A stretch of 21,089 nt of DNA from CAZOEL01 sp964578835 (lineage in GTDB: Bacteria > Desulfobacterota > Syntrophobacteria > Syntrophobacterales > Syntrophobacteraceae): positions 1 through 21,089 of the forward strand of contig CAZOEL010000104.1 of assembly GCA_964578835.1 (NCBI GenBank), written 5' to 3'. Of the stretch, positions 6,771 to 15,119 are shown in pieces. The notes below the pieces were generated by a model that was given only the letters and a program-made list of their open reading frames with translations, did no database searches and had not been told where the DNA came from. Numbering within the stretch: position 1 is the first letter of the stretch; every line of letters starts with the position of its first letter. A program made the position numbers and the translations under genes.

Positions 6771-7958
6771 TTACAAAAGCAAGACGCCGCTCTGCTCGTC
6801 TCTTTTGAAGAGAGGATGCGCGGGCATATCCTTTGTTTTGCTCCTTGCGGGGTTTCTTCTCCGCTCGACCCTCTTCTCCTCGATCTCTCTCTCCTTGAGC
6901 CACCCGGCGATCCTGGGGACAAGCTCCCTTTGGCACTTGGAGCTCACGTAGATGCCGATATGGCCCGTGTCGAGGCAGATATCCTCAACGTCTTTGCTCC
7001 CCACCCTCTTTGTGAAGAGGTCGCACGCGCTCGGGGGTACGAGGTGGTCGTATTTGCCGTAGATATTGAGCACGGGCATCGTGATCTTCTTTAAATCCAC
7101 CCTCTTTCCCCCCAGCTCCTTTTTGTTCTCGATGAGGAGGTTTTTCTGGTAGAAGTCTTTGATGAATTCTTTGAAGGTGGCTCCTGGCACATCGGGGCTA
7201 TCGAAGATCCACTTCTCCATCCGAACGAAGTTCTCGACAAAGTCCTTATCGTCCATCTTCTCGATGAACCCGAGGTACTTGTCCACCACGAGGCGGGCCG
7301 GGTTGAGGAGAAGAAAGACGACGTTGAGGAGATCTCCCGGCATATTGCCATGAGCCTCGAGCACCTTGTCGACATCGAGCCCTTTGCCCCAAAGGTGCAG
7401 AAGCCCCTTGTCGGTTTCAAAGTTGGTGGGCGTAACCGTCGTGATGAGGGTATTGACCTTCTCGGGGTGCAGGGCGGAGTACATGGTCGAGAAGGTGCCC
7501 CCCATGCACACGCCCATGAGGTTCACCTTCTGCGTGGCGTGCCTTTTCCTTATGAAATCCACCACATTGTCCATATAGCCGTTGACATGGTCATCTATGT
7601 CCAGGAAGCGATCCTTCCTTGTGGGATAGCCCCAGTCGATCACGTAGAGATCGACGCCTTCCTTTAAGAAGTTTCGGACCACGCTCCTGTCTGGCTGCAG
7701 GTCGAGCATGGTCTCCCTGTTTATGAGGGCGTAGGTGATGAGAAGAGGCGTCCTCACCTTCTTTGACTTATCCGAGGAGTAATATTTGACCCTCATTCGG
7801 TCCTCTTCATAGACTACCTCGTAGGGGGTCGTGGCTATATCGGTTTCGAGAGGATTGAGGAGCACGTCTTTGGCTCTCCTCACCCTCTCATGAATCTTCT
7901 CGGGATCCTTTGCAAGCTTCGATAGAATGATCTCTACGGGTATTCCGGTCTGAAACAT
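6771..7958 (-). CDS. phaC: class III poly(3-hydroxyalkanoate) synthase subunit PhaC
   Basis: Predicted 395-residue catalytic subunit of a class III PHA synthase, polymerising (R)-3-hydroxyacyl-CoA into storage polyester at the granule surface. It is an alpha/beta-hydrolase with the lipase-like box GVCMGG, the nucleophile being Cys151; the other triad members are Asp304 (IYGKYDHLVPP) and His333 (LDTGHIGIYVSS). These lie within two residues of the remembered Allochromatium positions (149, 302, 331). Typical class III proteins are about 355 residues; here a basic tail of about 40 residues ('EKRVERRRNPARSKTKDMPA' and onward) is added. It follows phaE on the same strand by 83 bp with a GAGGAAG ribosome site, so the two are probably co-transcribed. 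Confidence 0.93.
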   Translation of the reverse strand: MFQTGIPVEIILSKLAKDPEKIHERVRRAKDVLLNPLETDIATTPYEVVYEEDRMRVKYYSSDKSKKVRTPLLITYALINRETMLDLQPDRSVVRNFLKEGVDLYVIDWGYPTRKDRFLDIDDHVNGYMDNVVDFIRKRHATQKVNLMGVCMGGTFSTMYSALHPEKVNTLITTVTPTNFETDKGLLHLWGKGLDVDKVLEAHGNMPGDLLNVVFLLLNPARLVVDKYLGFIEKMDDKDFVENFVRMEKWIFDSPDVPGATFKEFIKDFYQKNLLIENKKELGGKRVDLKKITMPVLNIYGKYDHLVPPSACDLFTKRVGSKDVEDICLDTGHIGIYVSSKCQRELVPRIAGWLKEREIEEKRVERRRNPARSKTKDMPAHPLFKRDEQSGVLLL

Positions 7959-8041
7959 GCTTCCTCACTCTCCTTATCCGGCTCATAAGTCGGGACATGT
8001 TCGACGAGCGCTCGACGCCGCGCCATGCCGACATCGAGCGC

Positions 8042-8986
8042 TCAGTGGCTCTGTCCTTCAATCTCCATGGCTTCTTGTCTGCTTTGTATCTCTTCCTGAG
8101 CTTCCAGACGTTTTCTCAAGTCCTTCAAAGTTTTCTTCAGGTGGTAGATTTCCTTCGAGAGCTCATCAAAATCCTTGTTGGAAGGGAAGGGAAAAAACTT
8201 CAAAGTATCGCTCAACACTTCTTCTTTAGCTATGGAGTATTCGCTCAAGCCGCTGACCGTTCTGTGGAGGAGCTCGATGTATTCGGGAGATCTCAGCAAA
8301 TCCATGTAGCATCTCTCAAGCGTCGAGATCCACGCATTGTAGGATTCCCTGCTCTCGCCACTGAGCTTTCCCTGCCTCGCCATCTCTTCGAGATGCTCGC
8401 CTATGGCCTTCGAAGCTTTCTCTATGGGCTTGTAGAGCTGTTGGACAAGCTCCGTGAGATCCGACGACATATGGGTGAATCTTTCCACCGCTTGATTCAT
8501 CCTCTCCTGATAGGACCTGGTGAGCCCCAGGGCCGGGATATTGAGAAGAGGACCGGAAATCTTCCGAAACAGCTCCATCCATATGGCGGGAGCCTTCTTG
8601 AGATCATCGCCCGATGCGCCGGGGCCGCCTTCCATCATAATGGCTTCGAGCCACTGCTTCTCAAAATCGAGATATCCCTCGAGGCCCATCTGAGCAAAGC
8701 CCAGAAGCATTTCCGGCGCATTGCTCATCTTCCGTCCAAGCTCTTCTCCTTTGGGCCAGCTTTGGGCAAGAAAAGGCGCATAGATTGCCTGCGTGGTTTT
8801 GAAAGCATCCTTCCACCACTGCTCCATCGCGCTCTCCGAGCTTTTGCCCTCCCCCTGACCGACGTTCATACCCGGCCCCGCCCACATGCCAGCCATAGAC
8901 TGACTCCAAAAATCACCCACCGACTTCATCCATGCATACGTAAGATTCTCAAAGCCTTCCTTCGCCTGCTGCTGCTCTTTTTCCAT
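8042..8986 (-). CDS. phaE: class III PHA synthase subunit PhaE
   Basis: Predicted 314-residue PhaE, the non-catalytic partner that activates class III PhaC. The start at 8986 is preceded by GGAGGA at short spacing, whereas an in-frame ATG at 9007 has no ribosome site. Features: an N-terminal Trp-rich part (AWMKSVGDFW, QWWKDAF), a central 'GPLLNIPALGLTRSYQERMN' block conserved in PhaE, a 'SRESYNAWISTLERCYMDLL' helix, and a C-terminal coiled coil from about residue 265 (FDELSKEIYHLKKTLKDLRK). It is a little shorter than the Allochromatium protein. PhaC follows immediately, which confirms the assignment. There is a gap of about 210 bp to the DUF3313 gene upstream, so this pair may have its own promoter. 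Confidence 0.9.
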   Translation of the reverse strand: MEKEQQQAKEGFENLTYAWMKSVGDFWSQSMAGMWAGPGMNVGQGEGKSSESAMEQWWKDAFKTTQAIYAPFLAQSWPKGEELGRKMSNAPEMLLGFAQMGLEGYLDFEKQWLEAIMMEGGPGASGDDLKKAPAIWMELFRKISGPLLNIPALGLTRSYQERMNQAVERFTHMSSDLTELVQQLYKPIEKASKAIGEHLEEMARQGKLSGESRESYNAWISTLERCYMDLLRSPEYIELLHRTVSGLSEYSIAKEEVLSDTLKFFPFPSNKDFDELSKEIYHLKKTLKDLRKRLEAQEEIQSRQEAMEIEGQSH

Positions 8987-9168
8987 AGTTCCTCCGGCCC
9001 CTTGCATTGGGATTACGATCCAGGCGCCTCGCTTTCAGATGCGCTCTGAATCGGGATGCAGATTGATCTTCAGATTGTCTCCAAGGGGGTGAATCTCCTC
9101 TCGATTGATGGGCTGAAGGACTTTCCCTCTTTAACGCTCCAGCCGCCACGAGCAAAAACTGCACAAAT

Positions 9169-9209
9169 TGTATTGGCGAGCCACGGAAAATTTTTATTTT
9201 ACCAAGGCT
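9169..9209. repeat. degenerate repeat flanking the PHA genes, copy B
   Basis: Reads TGTATTGGCGAGCCACGGAA then AATTTTTATTTTACCAAGGC and T, matching copy A at 6652-6693. It overlaps the last codons of the DUF3313 gene and lies about 180 bp upstream of the phaE start. Both copies contain a weak A/T-rich dyad (GAAAA...TTTTC in copy A, AAAAT...ATTTT in copy B). Confidence 0.45.
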
Positions 9210-9954
9210 TCAGGGTGAATGCGCACGAATCCTTGACTACTTCTCCGGGACGCCGGTTGGCGATCTGAACGAATTGACAGGCCCATTCATCGATAATTCC
9301 TTCCGCTTCCTTGTACCAGGTAAGCGCCCTCAGGTTGATCGGAGCAGCCTTTCCCTGTTCGCGATCTGCAGCCATGGCCAAAACCTCGCCCGTATTCGCG
9401 TCTTGGAGCTTCGCCTCGAAGGCGACCGTTGATTTGGCGCCCGATTCCATCGCCGCAGCCTGAACCGCAACGCCGGAACCGTAAGGAGCGGCTATGGACA
9501 GAGCTTCCATTACTGGATGGCTCGGGACCAATTCGGTAAGAGCCATTTCCATCACAAGCGAACCTTCTGCAGGCGATTCCACTACCTGAAACCGATTTTT
9601 AGGATCCTCCCTGAAGGCGCTTTTAAACCGCTCTTTCATATATTTTGCGACTTCCGCGCTGTCTGCTTCCATCTTGTCTTTGCGCATGCCCGCCTTCCAC
9701 CAGTTCGCCTCGAGCAGATACTGGGTGTTGATGTCTTTGATGTAGAGCGTCTTGTACTGCTTCCAATCGACTCCCTCCTTTATCCAAGTCTTTTGGAATG
9801 GGAGATCCTCATTCTTGGTCATCTCCTGCACGGGAACAAAACCCGCCCCTTCGGAAGGCTTTGCTTTCATGGATTGGCAGCCGGCCAAGCCAAAACAAAA
9901 CAGCAAGACCGATGCGAACAACATGGGCGGACACTTTTTCCTCATCTCTCTCAT
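9199..9954 (-). CDS. DUF3313 family lipoprotein
   Basis: Predicted 251-residue lipoprotein. A short basic start and a hydrophobic segment lead to the lipobox LFCFGLAGC, so the mature protein should be lipid-anchored at that Cys. The body resembles DUF3313: 'TWIKEGVDWKQYKTLYIKDI', 'YMKERFKSAFREDPKNRFQV', an 'MEMALTELVPSHPVMEALS' strand, and 'STVAFEAKLQDANTGEVLAM' followed by 'AADREQGK'. The start at 9954 has AGGAGA 6 nt before it; another ATG at 9945 is possible. It follows the patatin gene by 33 bp and is probably co-transcribed. Function is unknown; an envelope role is likely from the anchor. Confidence 0.78.
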   Translation of the reverse strand: MREMRKKCPPMLFASVLLFCFGLAGCQSMKAKPSEGAGFVPVQEMTKNEDLPFQKTWIKEGVDWKQYKTLYIKDINTQYLLEANWWKAGMRKDKMEADSAEVAKYMKERFKSAFREDPKNRFQVVESPAEGSLVMEMALTELVPSHPVMEALSIAAPYGSGVAVQAAAMESGAKSTVAFEAKLQDANTGEVLAMAADREQGKAAPINLRALTWYKEAEGIIDEWACQFVQIANRRPGEVVKDSCAFTLKPW

Positions 9955-9987
9955 CCTTCTTCTCCTCAACGATTCGTTAAAACTTTC

Positions 9988-11430
9988 CTACTGGAGGTCT
10001 TTCACCAGTCTCTGGTATTCCCTGGATTTGTAGAGGACGCGACGGGCCGCATCCCTAAGTTTGTCCACCTGTTCGGGCTGCAGCACGAAGGAGGTGGGAA
10101 GCCTCTTGAAGTATGTTCGTTCGGCCTCATCGTCCAGAGCGTCAAAATTCACTTGCACAAGATAAAATTCGATGTCTCCACAGGCGCCCGGTTCTTGCGA
10201 GACCTTTTCCGAGCCGCAGCGCGCCTTTCGAATTTCATCGGCCCACCGGCTGAAGCTCTCCCTTAGGAGCGCCACCGTCTCCACGTTGTAGCGCCAGATC
10301 CCTATGGAAGAGGCGGAATCGAGCATTGCGGCAAAAGGAGGGATCTTCTCCCATCGATCCCACTTGGTGTCGGCCTCTGTTTGGGCGTTCACCACTACGA
10401 AGACGATCTTGCGCACGTTTTCCATTCCACCATATTTCAAAGTGGTCCAAGGATCGCCGAAGAGCGTTACGCGCTCGAGGATCGCTCTGAGACCGAGGTT
10501 ATCGGCAACGCCTCCATCCACGAGGTGAATGTATGGCTTTTCTTCGGAATCAAGGAAAGGCAGCAAGCTGTTGGCCAGGTCGAAGCGGCGGGAGGCGATG
10601 TCTCTTGGCGGCTGCATCGCTTCGCGCAATACCTCCGGCATATTGTAGCCGCAACTTCCGGCGTAGTTGCGCACAGTGATCGGTGTGAGAAGGATGGGAA
10701 CAGCCGAAGAAGCGGCGCACGCTCTCGCAACTGGATAAGAGCTGAGATCGGAACAGATCACATCGAAGGTGTCTTGAATGAAGGAAAAACGTGTTCCATG
10801 CACCATGTCCGTAGCATTGATGACGATCATGGGCTTCATTTGATCGAGCAGATCGCCAAAGGTGGCGCCGTCGAAGACATGCTTATCGTAATAGTCGGCA
10901 GCAAGATCACTGCGGTCGTAGTAGCCCGAAAGGAGCATGCTCCAGCTGATGGGATTGAAGAGTACGCTCCTGGCAAGCTCTCCCTGAATATCCTTCTTCA
11001 GGAATTTGCTCTCGAAATCCTCAAAAGTCCGCTCCCGAAATAATCCATAATACGCTGCCGTGAAGCTTCCGCCCGAAACTCCGGATATCATATCCACCTG
11101 ATCCAGAAGACGTTGCTTTTGACCGTGAATGGAAACCTCGGCATCCCTCATTGCTTCGAGCACGCCGTAGGAAAAGGCGGCGGCTCTAGTTCCACCTCCG
11201 GAGAAGGTGAGCAGGACCAACAACTCATCATCCGCTTCCGAGTGGTTGAGATTGCTGCCCCGGTAACCCCCTTTTCCATCATATTGGCTGAGAGTCTTAT
11301 TGACAGGGTAATGAGCGCAGCCTGCTGCAGCGACAAGCAAAGCGGCCGAACAGACATAGCAGGGAATCCGCTTCCAATTCCTTAGCGATGAGAAGATGTC
11401 TGACAGAGCAAGCCGCATCGACCGAAGCAT
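9988..11430 (-). CDS. patatin-like phospholipase, predicted lipoprotein
   Basis: Predicted 480-residue serine lipase/acyl hydrolase of the patatin family. The oxyanion-hole motif SGGGTRA, the nucleophile elbow G-V-S-G-G with Ser119, and the dyad Asp305 in DGGVADN are all present, so activity is expected on lipid acyl esters. The N-terminus has a hydrophobic segment ending in the lipobox VAAAGC (Cys38), which points to a lipid-anchored envelope protein. The start at 11430 follows AGGAGG at normal spacing; an ATG at 11454 is further upstream without a good site. The DUF3313 lipoprotein follows at 33 bp, and a receiver-only protein precedes at 72 bp. Some patatin-family proteins act on PHA granules, but the lipobox argues against a cytosolic depolymerase here. 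Confidence 0.88.
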   Translation of the reverse strand: MLRSMRLALSDIFSSLRNWKRIPCYVCSAALLVAAAGCAHYPVNKTLSQYDGKGGYRGSNLNHSEADDELLVLLTFSGGGTRAAAFSYGVLEAMRDAEVSIHGQKQRLLDQVDMISGVSGGSFTAAYYGLFRERTFEDFESKFLKKDIQGELARSVLFNPISWSMLLSGYYDRSDLAADYYDKHVFDGATFGDLLDQMKPMIVINATDMVHGTRFSFIQDTFDVICSDLSSYPVARACAASSAVPILLTPITVRNYAGSCGYNMPEVLREAMQPPRDIASRRFDLANSLLPFLDSEEKPYIHLVDGGVADNLGLRAILERVTLFGDPWTTLKYGGMENVRKIVFVVVNAQTEADTKWDRWEKIPPFAAMLDSASSIGIWRYNVETVALLRESFSRWADEIRKARCGSEKVSQEPGACGDIEFYLVQVNFDALDDEAERTYFKRLPTSFVLQPEQVDKLRDAARRVLYKSREYQRLVKDLQ

Positions 11431-11502
11431 TACAATCCTCCTATTTTTCTTCATTCTTTGCCGTTCCTTTGCCGACGCCTTGTAAGACGGGCCGGTCCCC
11501 CC

Positions 11503-11901
11503 TCACTCAGGGGAGGCGTTCGCCGCCTCTCCTTCGCGGAAGGAAGCTTCAATGGCGTTTAGAAGAGACTCAGCATCAAAAGGTTTTCGCAGGAAGGCGA
11601 TTGCCTTCATCTCCTCCGCCATTGCCGGCCACTGGGCGTTATCGTGAGCAGTCATGAAGATTACCGGGCGCTTCACTCCTAAGGAAGCCAGCTTGGCATA
11701 CAAATCAAGACCTGATATGCCGGGAAGGCAGATGTCCAGCAAAAGGCAAACCTTTCCCCACACGAAACAGCTTAACAGAAACTCTTCGGCGGATTCGAAG
11801 GTGAACACCTGATAGCCGTTCGATACGAGCAACCTTTTCATTGCTTTCCGCACTGACTCGTCATCATCCACAACAAGCACAGTCAATGGCTTTTTGTCCA
11901 C
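11503..11901 (-). CDS. stand-alone response-regulator receiver protein
   Basis: Predicted 132-residue single-domain receiver resembling the receiver of FixJ/NtrC-type regulators. The acidic pocket (VVDDDES), phospho-acceptor Asp56 (LLLDICLPGISG), the Thr at 84 (IFMTAHD) and Lys in FLRKPF are present. There is no output domain; the short tail is low-complexity. The start is GTG at 11901 with GGTGAG 6 nt upstream. It is 171 bp downstream of the FixJ-type regulator gene and 72 bp upstream of the patatin gene. It could act as a phosphate sink, as a partner of the nearby kinase, or on the envelope genes after it. Confidence 0.85.
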   Translation of the reverse strand: MDKKPLTVLVVDDDESVRKAMKRLLVSNGYQVFTFESAEEFLLSCFVWGKVCLLLDICLPGISGLDLYAKLASLGVKRPVIFMTAHDNAQWPAMAEEMKAIAFLRKPFDAESLLNAIEASFREGEAANASPE

Positions 11902-12047
11902 GGAGCGCTCACCTTTGCTAGGATCATGTGTTGCTGCTTGTTCGAATAAGCGACTGTCTTTGCAGGAAAAGCCCCGAGAGATAACCGGGACGGAGAAGCA
12001 CTCGCTCCACGTCTTCTGACTTTAGCTGAATTGAAAAGAGAGTGATA

Positions 12048-12063
12048 TTGGACTTTGGTCCAA
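12048..12063. promoter_or_regulatory. palindromic site, copy 2 (candidate regulator-binding site)
   Basis: TTGGACTTTGGTCCAA, the inverse-orientation copy of the site at 1442-1457; the exact match extends to 18 bp (12046-12063). It begins about 10 bp beyond the stop of the FixJ-type gene and about 150 bp upstream of the receiver-protein start, so it may regulate the receiver/patatin genes. It could also form a short hairpin, but no proper T-run follows. Confidence 0.45.
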
Positions 12064-12072
12064 CGTGCGGGG

Positions 12073-12699
12073 CTAAACGTGGGAGGAGCGCACCCCTAAT
12101 TTTTCGGCAAACCGAACAAGATCCGCCAGGGATGCGGCGCCTAGTTTTTCCATGATTCGAGCGCGGTGCACTTTGATGGTTTTTTCGCTGGTCCCAAGAT
12201 CGAAGGCGATCTGTTTGTTCAGCATTCCGGAAGCAACCAGCCCAAAAACTTCGTACTCCCGGGGGGTCAAGTTTCTTGAGCGTTCGAGGAGCTTCATCAG
12301 TTCCTTCCGTTCCTCTTTTGCTTTCCGGTCTGCTGCGACAGCCGCAGAAACGACGGTGAGCAGATCGTCGTCTAAAAAGGGTTTCTGAAGGAAATCAACC
12401 GCTCCGGCTTTCATCGCCCGAACGCTCATGGGCACTGTGCCATGTCCCGTTATGAAAATGATGGGAAACGTGACTTCTTGACCGGTCATGCGCTCCTGCA
12501 GCTCGAGACCTCCAAGCTCGGGCATCCTCACGTCGAGAATAAGGCAGCCCGGTAGGTCCGGATACTGGAAATCCAAGAACTCAATAGCGGACATGAAGGT
12601 TTTGACCCCATAGCCTGCCGATCGTAGCAGCCTCTCCAGGGATTTGAGCACGGATGGATCGTCATCAACCACATACACGATGTTTTTTTCGTCTTTCAT
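12073..12699 (-). CDS. FixJ-family response regulator
   Basis: Predicted 208-residue two-component regulator. The receiver domain (about residues 5-120) has VVDDDPS, phospho-acceptor Asp56 (CLILDVRMP), Thr84 (FITGHG) and Lys106 (FLQKPF). A LuxR/FixJ-type helix-turn-helix follows (about 142-205): LTPREYEVFGLVASGMLNK, then IAFDLGTSEKTIKVHRARI. The start at 12699 overlaps the stop of the sensor kinase gene by 4 bp (ATGA), so the two are translationally coupled and almost certainly cognate. Regulators of this form control, for example, nitrogen-fixation respiration (FixJ) and aromatic degradation (StyR, TodT), which act at palindromic sites. Its targets here are unknown. Confidence 0.9.
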   Translation of the reverse strand: MKDEKNIVYVVDDDPSVLKSLERLLRSAGYGVKTFMSAIEFLDFQYPDLPGCLILDVRMPELGGLELQERMTGQEVTFPIIFITGHGTVPMSVRAMKAGAVDFLQKPFLDDDLLTVVSAAVAADRKAKEERKELMKLLERSRNLTPREYEVFGLVASGMLNKQIAFDLGTSEKTIKVHRARIMEKLGAASLADLVRFAEKLGVRSSHV

Positions 12700-15116
12700 G
12701 GCGACTCGCTCTGGTCCAGAGGTAATGTGAAGTGAAACGTGGCGCCGCATTCATCGTTGTTTTCGGCCCATATGGCGCCGCCATGAGCCTTGATGATGGT
12801 CCGGCTGATCGAAAGACCCATTCCGAGGCCATCCGCCTTTGTTGTGTAGAAGGGCTCGAAAAGGCGGTCTACATTATTCTCGGCTATTCCAACGCCCGAG
12901 TCCGTCACAGATACTTTGACGCTCTTGCCATTGTGCAGGGTGGTTCTAATGAGTAGTTTTCTCAACGCGGGAGGAACTTCTTTCATGGCGGCGGTAGCAT
13001 TGAGCAGCAAATTCATGACTACTTGCTGCAGTTGCACGCGATCTCCCTGCACGGCGGGCAGTTCACGCTCCAGTTTAACCGTGAGAAAAACTCCCCCGAG
13101 AAAAGCGGCGTTTCGAACCAGAGCGATGGTCTCCCAGACAACATCATTCAGCAACACGGCTTCGTACCGGGGCGTTTCTTTCTTCACCAGAGTCCGCATC
13201 CTCCTGATGACTTCACCGGCCCTCTTGTCATCCTGGATGATGTCTTCAAGAATAGTGCGCACCTCTTCCAGATCCGGCGTGGGGCTTGACAGGAAACGCA
13301 GAGCGGCGTCAGCGTTGCAGAGCATGGCGGTTAGCGGCTGGTTGATCTCATGGGCCAAGGATGTGGCCAGCTCCCCAATCGTGACGATCCGCGTAACGTG
13401 AGCGAGTTGCTCCCTGTGCATCTGGGCGTCCAACTCGGCTTTCCTTCTCAAGGTGATGTCCGTATGCGAAATGACGCCGCCGCCCTCGGACCTTCTGAAG
13501 GGCATCACTGTCATCAGGAACCACCTCGATTCAAAAGATGAATCGCAAGAATATTCAAGCTGGAAAGCATCGCTTTCGCCAGAGAGGACCGAAAGGAGGC
13601 CATCGAGAGTCTGGCTGGCGCAATCGCCTTCGTTCCCGATAGATCGCCGACAAACATCCAGATAGTTGACGCCCGGGCCCACGGCATCCAGAGAAGAAAC
13701 GCCATTTTCTCTGGCGAATCGCTCCCATGCTTCATTCACGGCAAGAATCGTCCCACCTTTATCCAAGATCGCGACGTGGTTCTTCAAGGAGCCCAGGACC
13801 GCACGATTGAATTCCTCGGACGCCTCTATAGCCTCCACGGCGCGTTTTCTCTCGGTAACGTCCTTGACGGTATGAACAAAGCCTGTGATCTTTCCTTTCT
13901 CATCGAGCACCGGGTCGAGGGACATGAAAAGCCACTTTTCCCGCTTTTCATCATAGATCACCGCCTCTTCATGCCCTTTGGGCTCTGACGTCCTCGCGCA
14001 TGGACATTCAACAGGCGGCTTCGAAGCTCCGTGCATGACGTTGTAGCAATGCCTCCCCACTATGCCTTCAAAAGAAACCCCAACAAATGAAACCGCCGCC
14101 GCATTGGCTCGAAGGACGCGAAACTGACGGTCGAGCAGAAGGATCTGATCGTTGGTGGAGTCAAAAGTCGTCTGCCATTCATCGGCGGCCATGCGAAGAG
14201 CGCGTTCGGCCGCGTTCTTTCTCTGAAGGCTGATAACGAGTATGGTTATAAAGCTTGCCTGGAAGATCAAAACGAACACAACGCCGATTATCCGATACCG
14301 GTATTCTTCCCATACGGAAAAATCCCTGTAGCGAATGTCGCTGCCCGGAGGCAGTCGATCCTCGCTGATCCCCCAGCGCTTAAGTTGGCGCGCATCAAAC
14401 ATGTACCGATTCAAACCCTCCCCTGATTGATTTCCGGTATCCGGTTTTTCTCCCGCAAAGATGCGAAGAGCCACGTTGGCGGCTCTGGCTCCGATAGCTG
14501 AGTGACTGAGAAGGGAGCCGCCCACGATCCCTGAATCGATGTAAGATTCGGAAAGGCTGTAAATGGGCGCATTCGCCTGCTCGGAAATAAGAGCCAACGC
14601 TTCAGGAGACTTGAAATTCATCCCTTTACCATCCCGAAAAATGGCAAGGTATAGCACCAGGGATTGGTGGGGAAGAATTGAAAGCCGATGAGTGAGATCA
14701 TCAAGAGGAAGCCCGGAAAGGTAGATGAGCTCAACGCAGCTTTCTAGGCTTCGAAGCTCTTCTTTGGCCATAGCCTCCAGAGATTTGTCAAACCGAGAAG
14801 CCCCGCTTACGATGAATACCTTACGAACAGCAGGATGTAAACTCAAAGCCAAAGCCAAGGTTGCGCTCATCTCCAGGCGGCCTATCACTCTGACCGCACT
14901 TGGCGCAAAGGTCGGGTCCCCCGCAAGTCTTAAATCCTGCGCGCAAATGATCACGGGGACACGGCCAAAGAGATCCGGAATATATTCCATCAACAATTTC
15001 AACGAGGGGGTTTGAAAGGCAACGATAAGGTCGATCTTTTGCGCGGAGTATTTCTCGCGATAGAGCTCTAGAAGCTTTTCTTGGTACCGTTCATCCGGAA
15101 ACCTGGTAAGCTCCAT
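12696..15116 (-). CDS. membrane sensor histidine kinase (body; N-terminus split off by a stop codon)
   Basis: 806 codons after an in-frame TAG. Domains in order: remainder of a periplasmic ABC-substrate-binding-like sensor (about 1-265); a transmembrane helix (about 276-297, IIGVVFVLIFQASFITILVI); PAS 1 (about 312-425) with C357 and C371-P-C373; PAS 2 (about 435-560); HisKA with phospho-His589 (SLAHEINQPLTA); and HATPase with NLLLNATAAM, DSGVGI and GLGMGLSIS. The ATG at 15116 has no ribosome site and lacks a signal peptide, so as a separate protein it would not place its sensor domain outside. The reading frame continues upstream through TAG (15122-15120) into the fragment 15120-15338, which encodes the missing N-terminus. 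It overlaps the FixJ-type gene by 4 bp. The kinase is either inactivated, read through, or affected by a base error. Confidence 0.82.
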   Translation of the reverse strand: MELTRFPDERYQEKLLELYREKYSAQKIDLIVAFQTPSLKLLMEYIPDLFGRVPVIICAQDLRLAGDPTFAPSAVRVIGRLEMSATLALALSLHPAVRKVFIVSGASRFDKSLEAMAKEELRSLESCVELIYLSGLPLDDLTHRLSILPHQSLVLYLAIFRDGKGMNFKSPEALALISEQANAPIYSLSESYIDSGIVGGSLLSHSAIGARAANVALRIFAGEKPDTGNQSGEGLNRYMFDARQLKRWGISEDRLPPGSDIRYRDFSVWEEYRYRIIGVVFVLIFQASFITILVISLQRKNAAERALRMAADEWQTTFDSTNDQILLLDRQFRVLRANAAAVSFVGVSFEGIVGRHCYNVMHGASKPPVECPCARTSEPKGHEEAVIYDEKREKWLFMSLDPVLDEKGKITGFVHTVKDVTERKRAVEAIEASEEFNRAVLGSLKNHVAILDKGGTILAVNEAWERFARENGVSSLDAVGPGVNYLDVCRRSIGNEGDCASQTLDGLLSVLSGESDAFQLEYSCDSSFESRWFLMTVMPFRRSEGGGVISHTDITLRRKAELDAQMHREQLAHVTRIVTIGELATSLAHEINQPLTAMLCNADAALRFLSSPTPDLEEVRTILEDIIQDDKRAGEVIRRMRTLVKKETPRYEAVLLNDVVWETIALVRNAAFLGGVFLTVKLERELPAVQGDRVQLQQVVMNLLLNATAAMKEVPPALRKLLIRTTLHNGKSVKVSVTDSGVGIAENNVDRLFEPFYTTKADGLGMGLSISRTIIKAHGGAIWAENNDECGATFHFTLPLDQSESP

Positions 15117-15119
15117 GCA

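Noticed and set aside
7997..9049. 350-codon open frame on the plus strand opposite phaE
   Set aside because: It lies antisense to a clear PhaE gene, has no ribosome site and no recognisable motifs; it is a by-product of phaE codon use.
10381..11043. 220-codon plus-strand open frame opposite the patatin gene
   Set aside because: Antisense to a well-supported patatin gene; no ribosome site or similarity.
12048..12063. The palindrome as a factor-independent terminator of the FixJ-type gene
   Set aside because: Only a 6-bp stem, no proper T-run, and an identical copy exists far from any gene end at 1442; a binding site explains it better.
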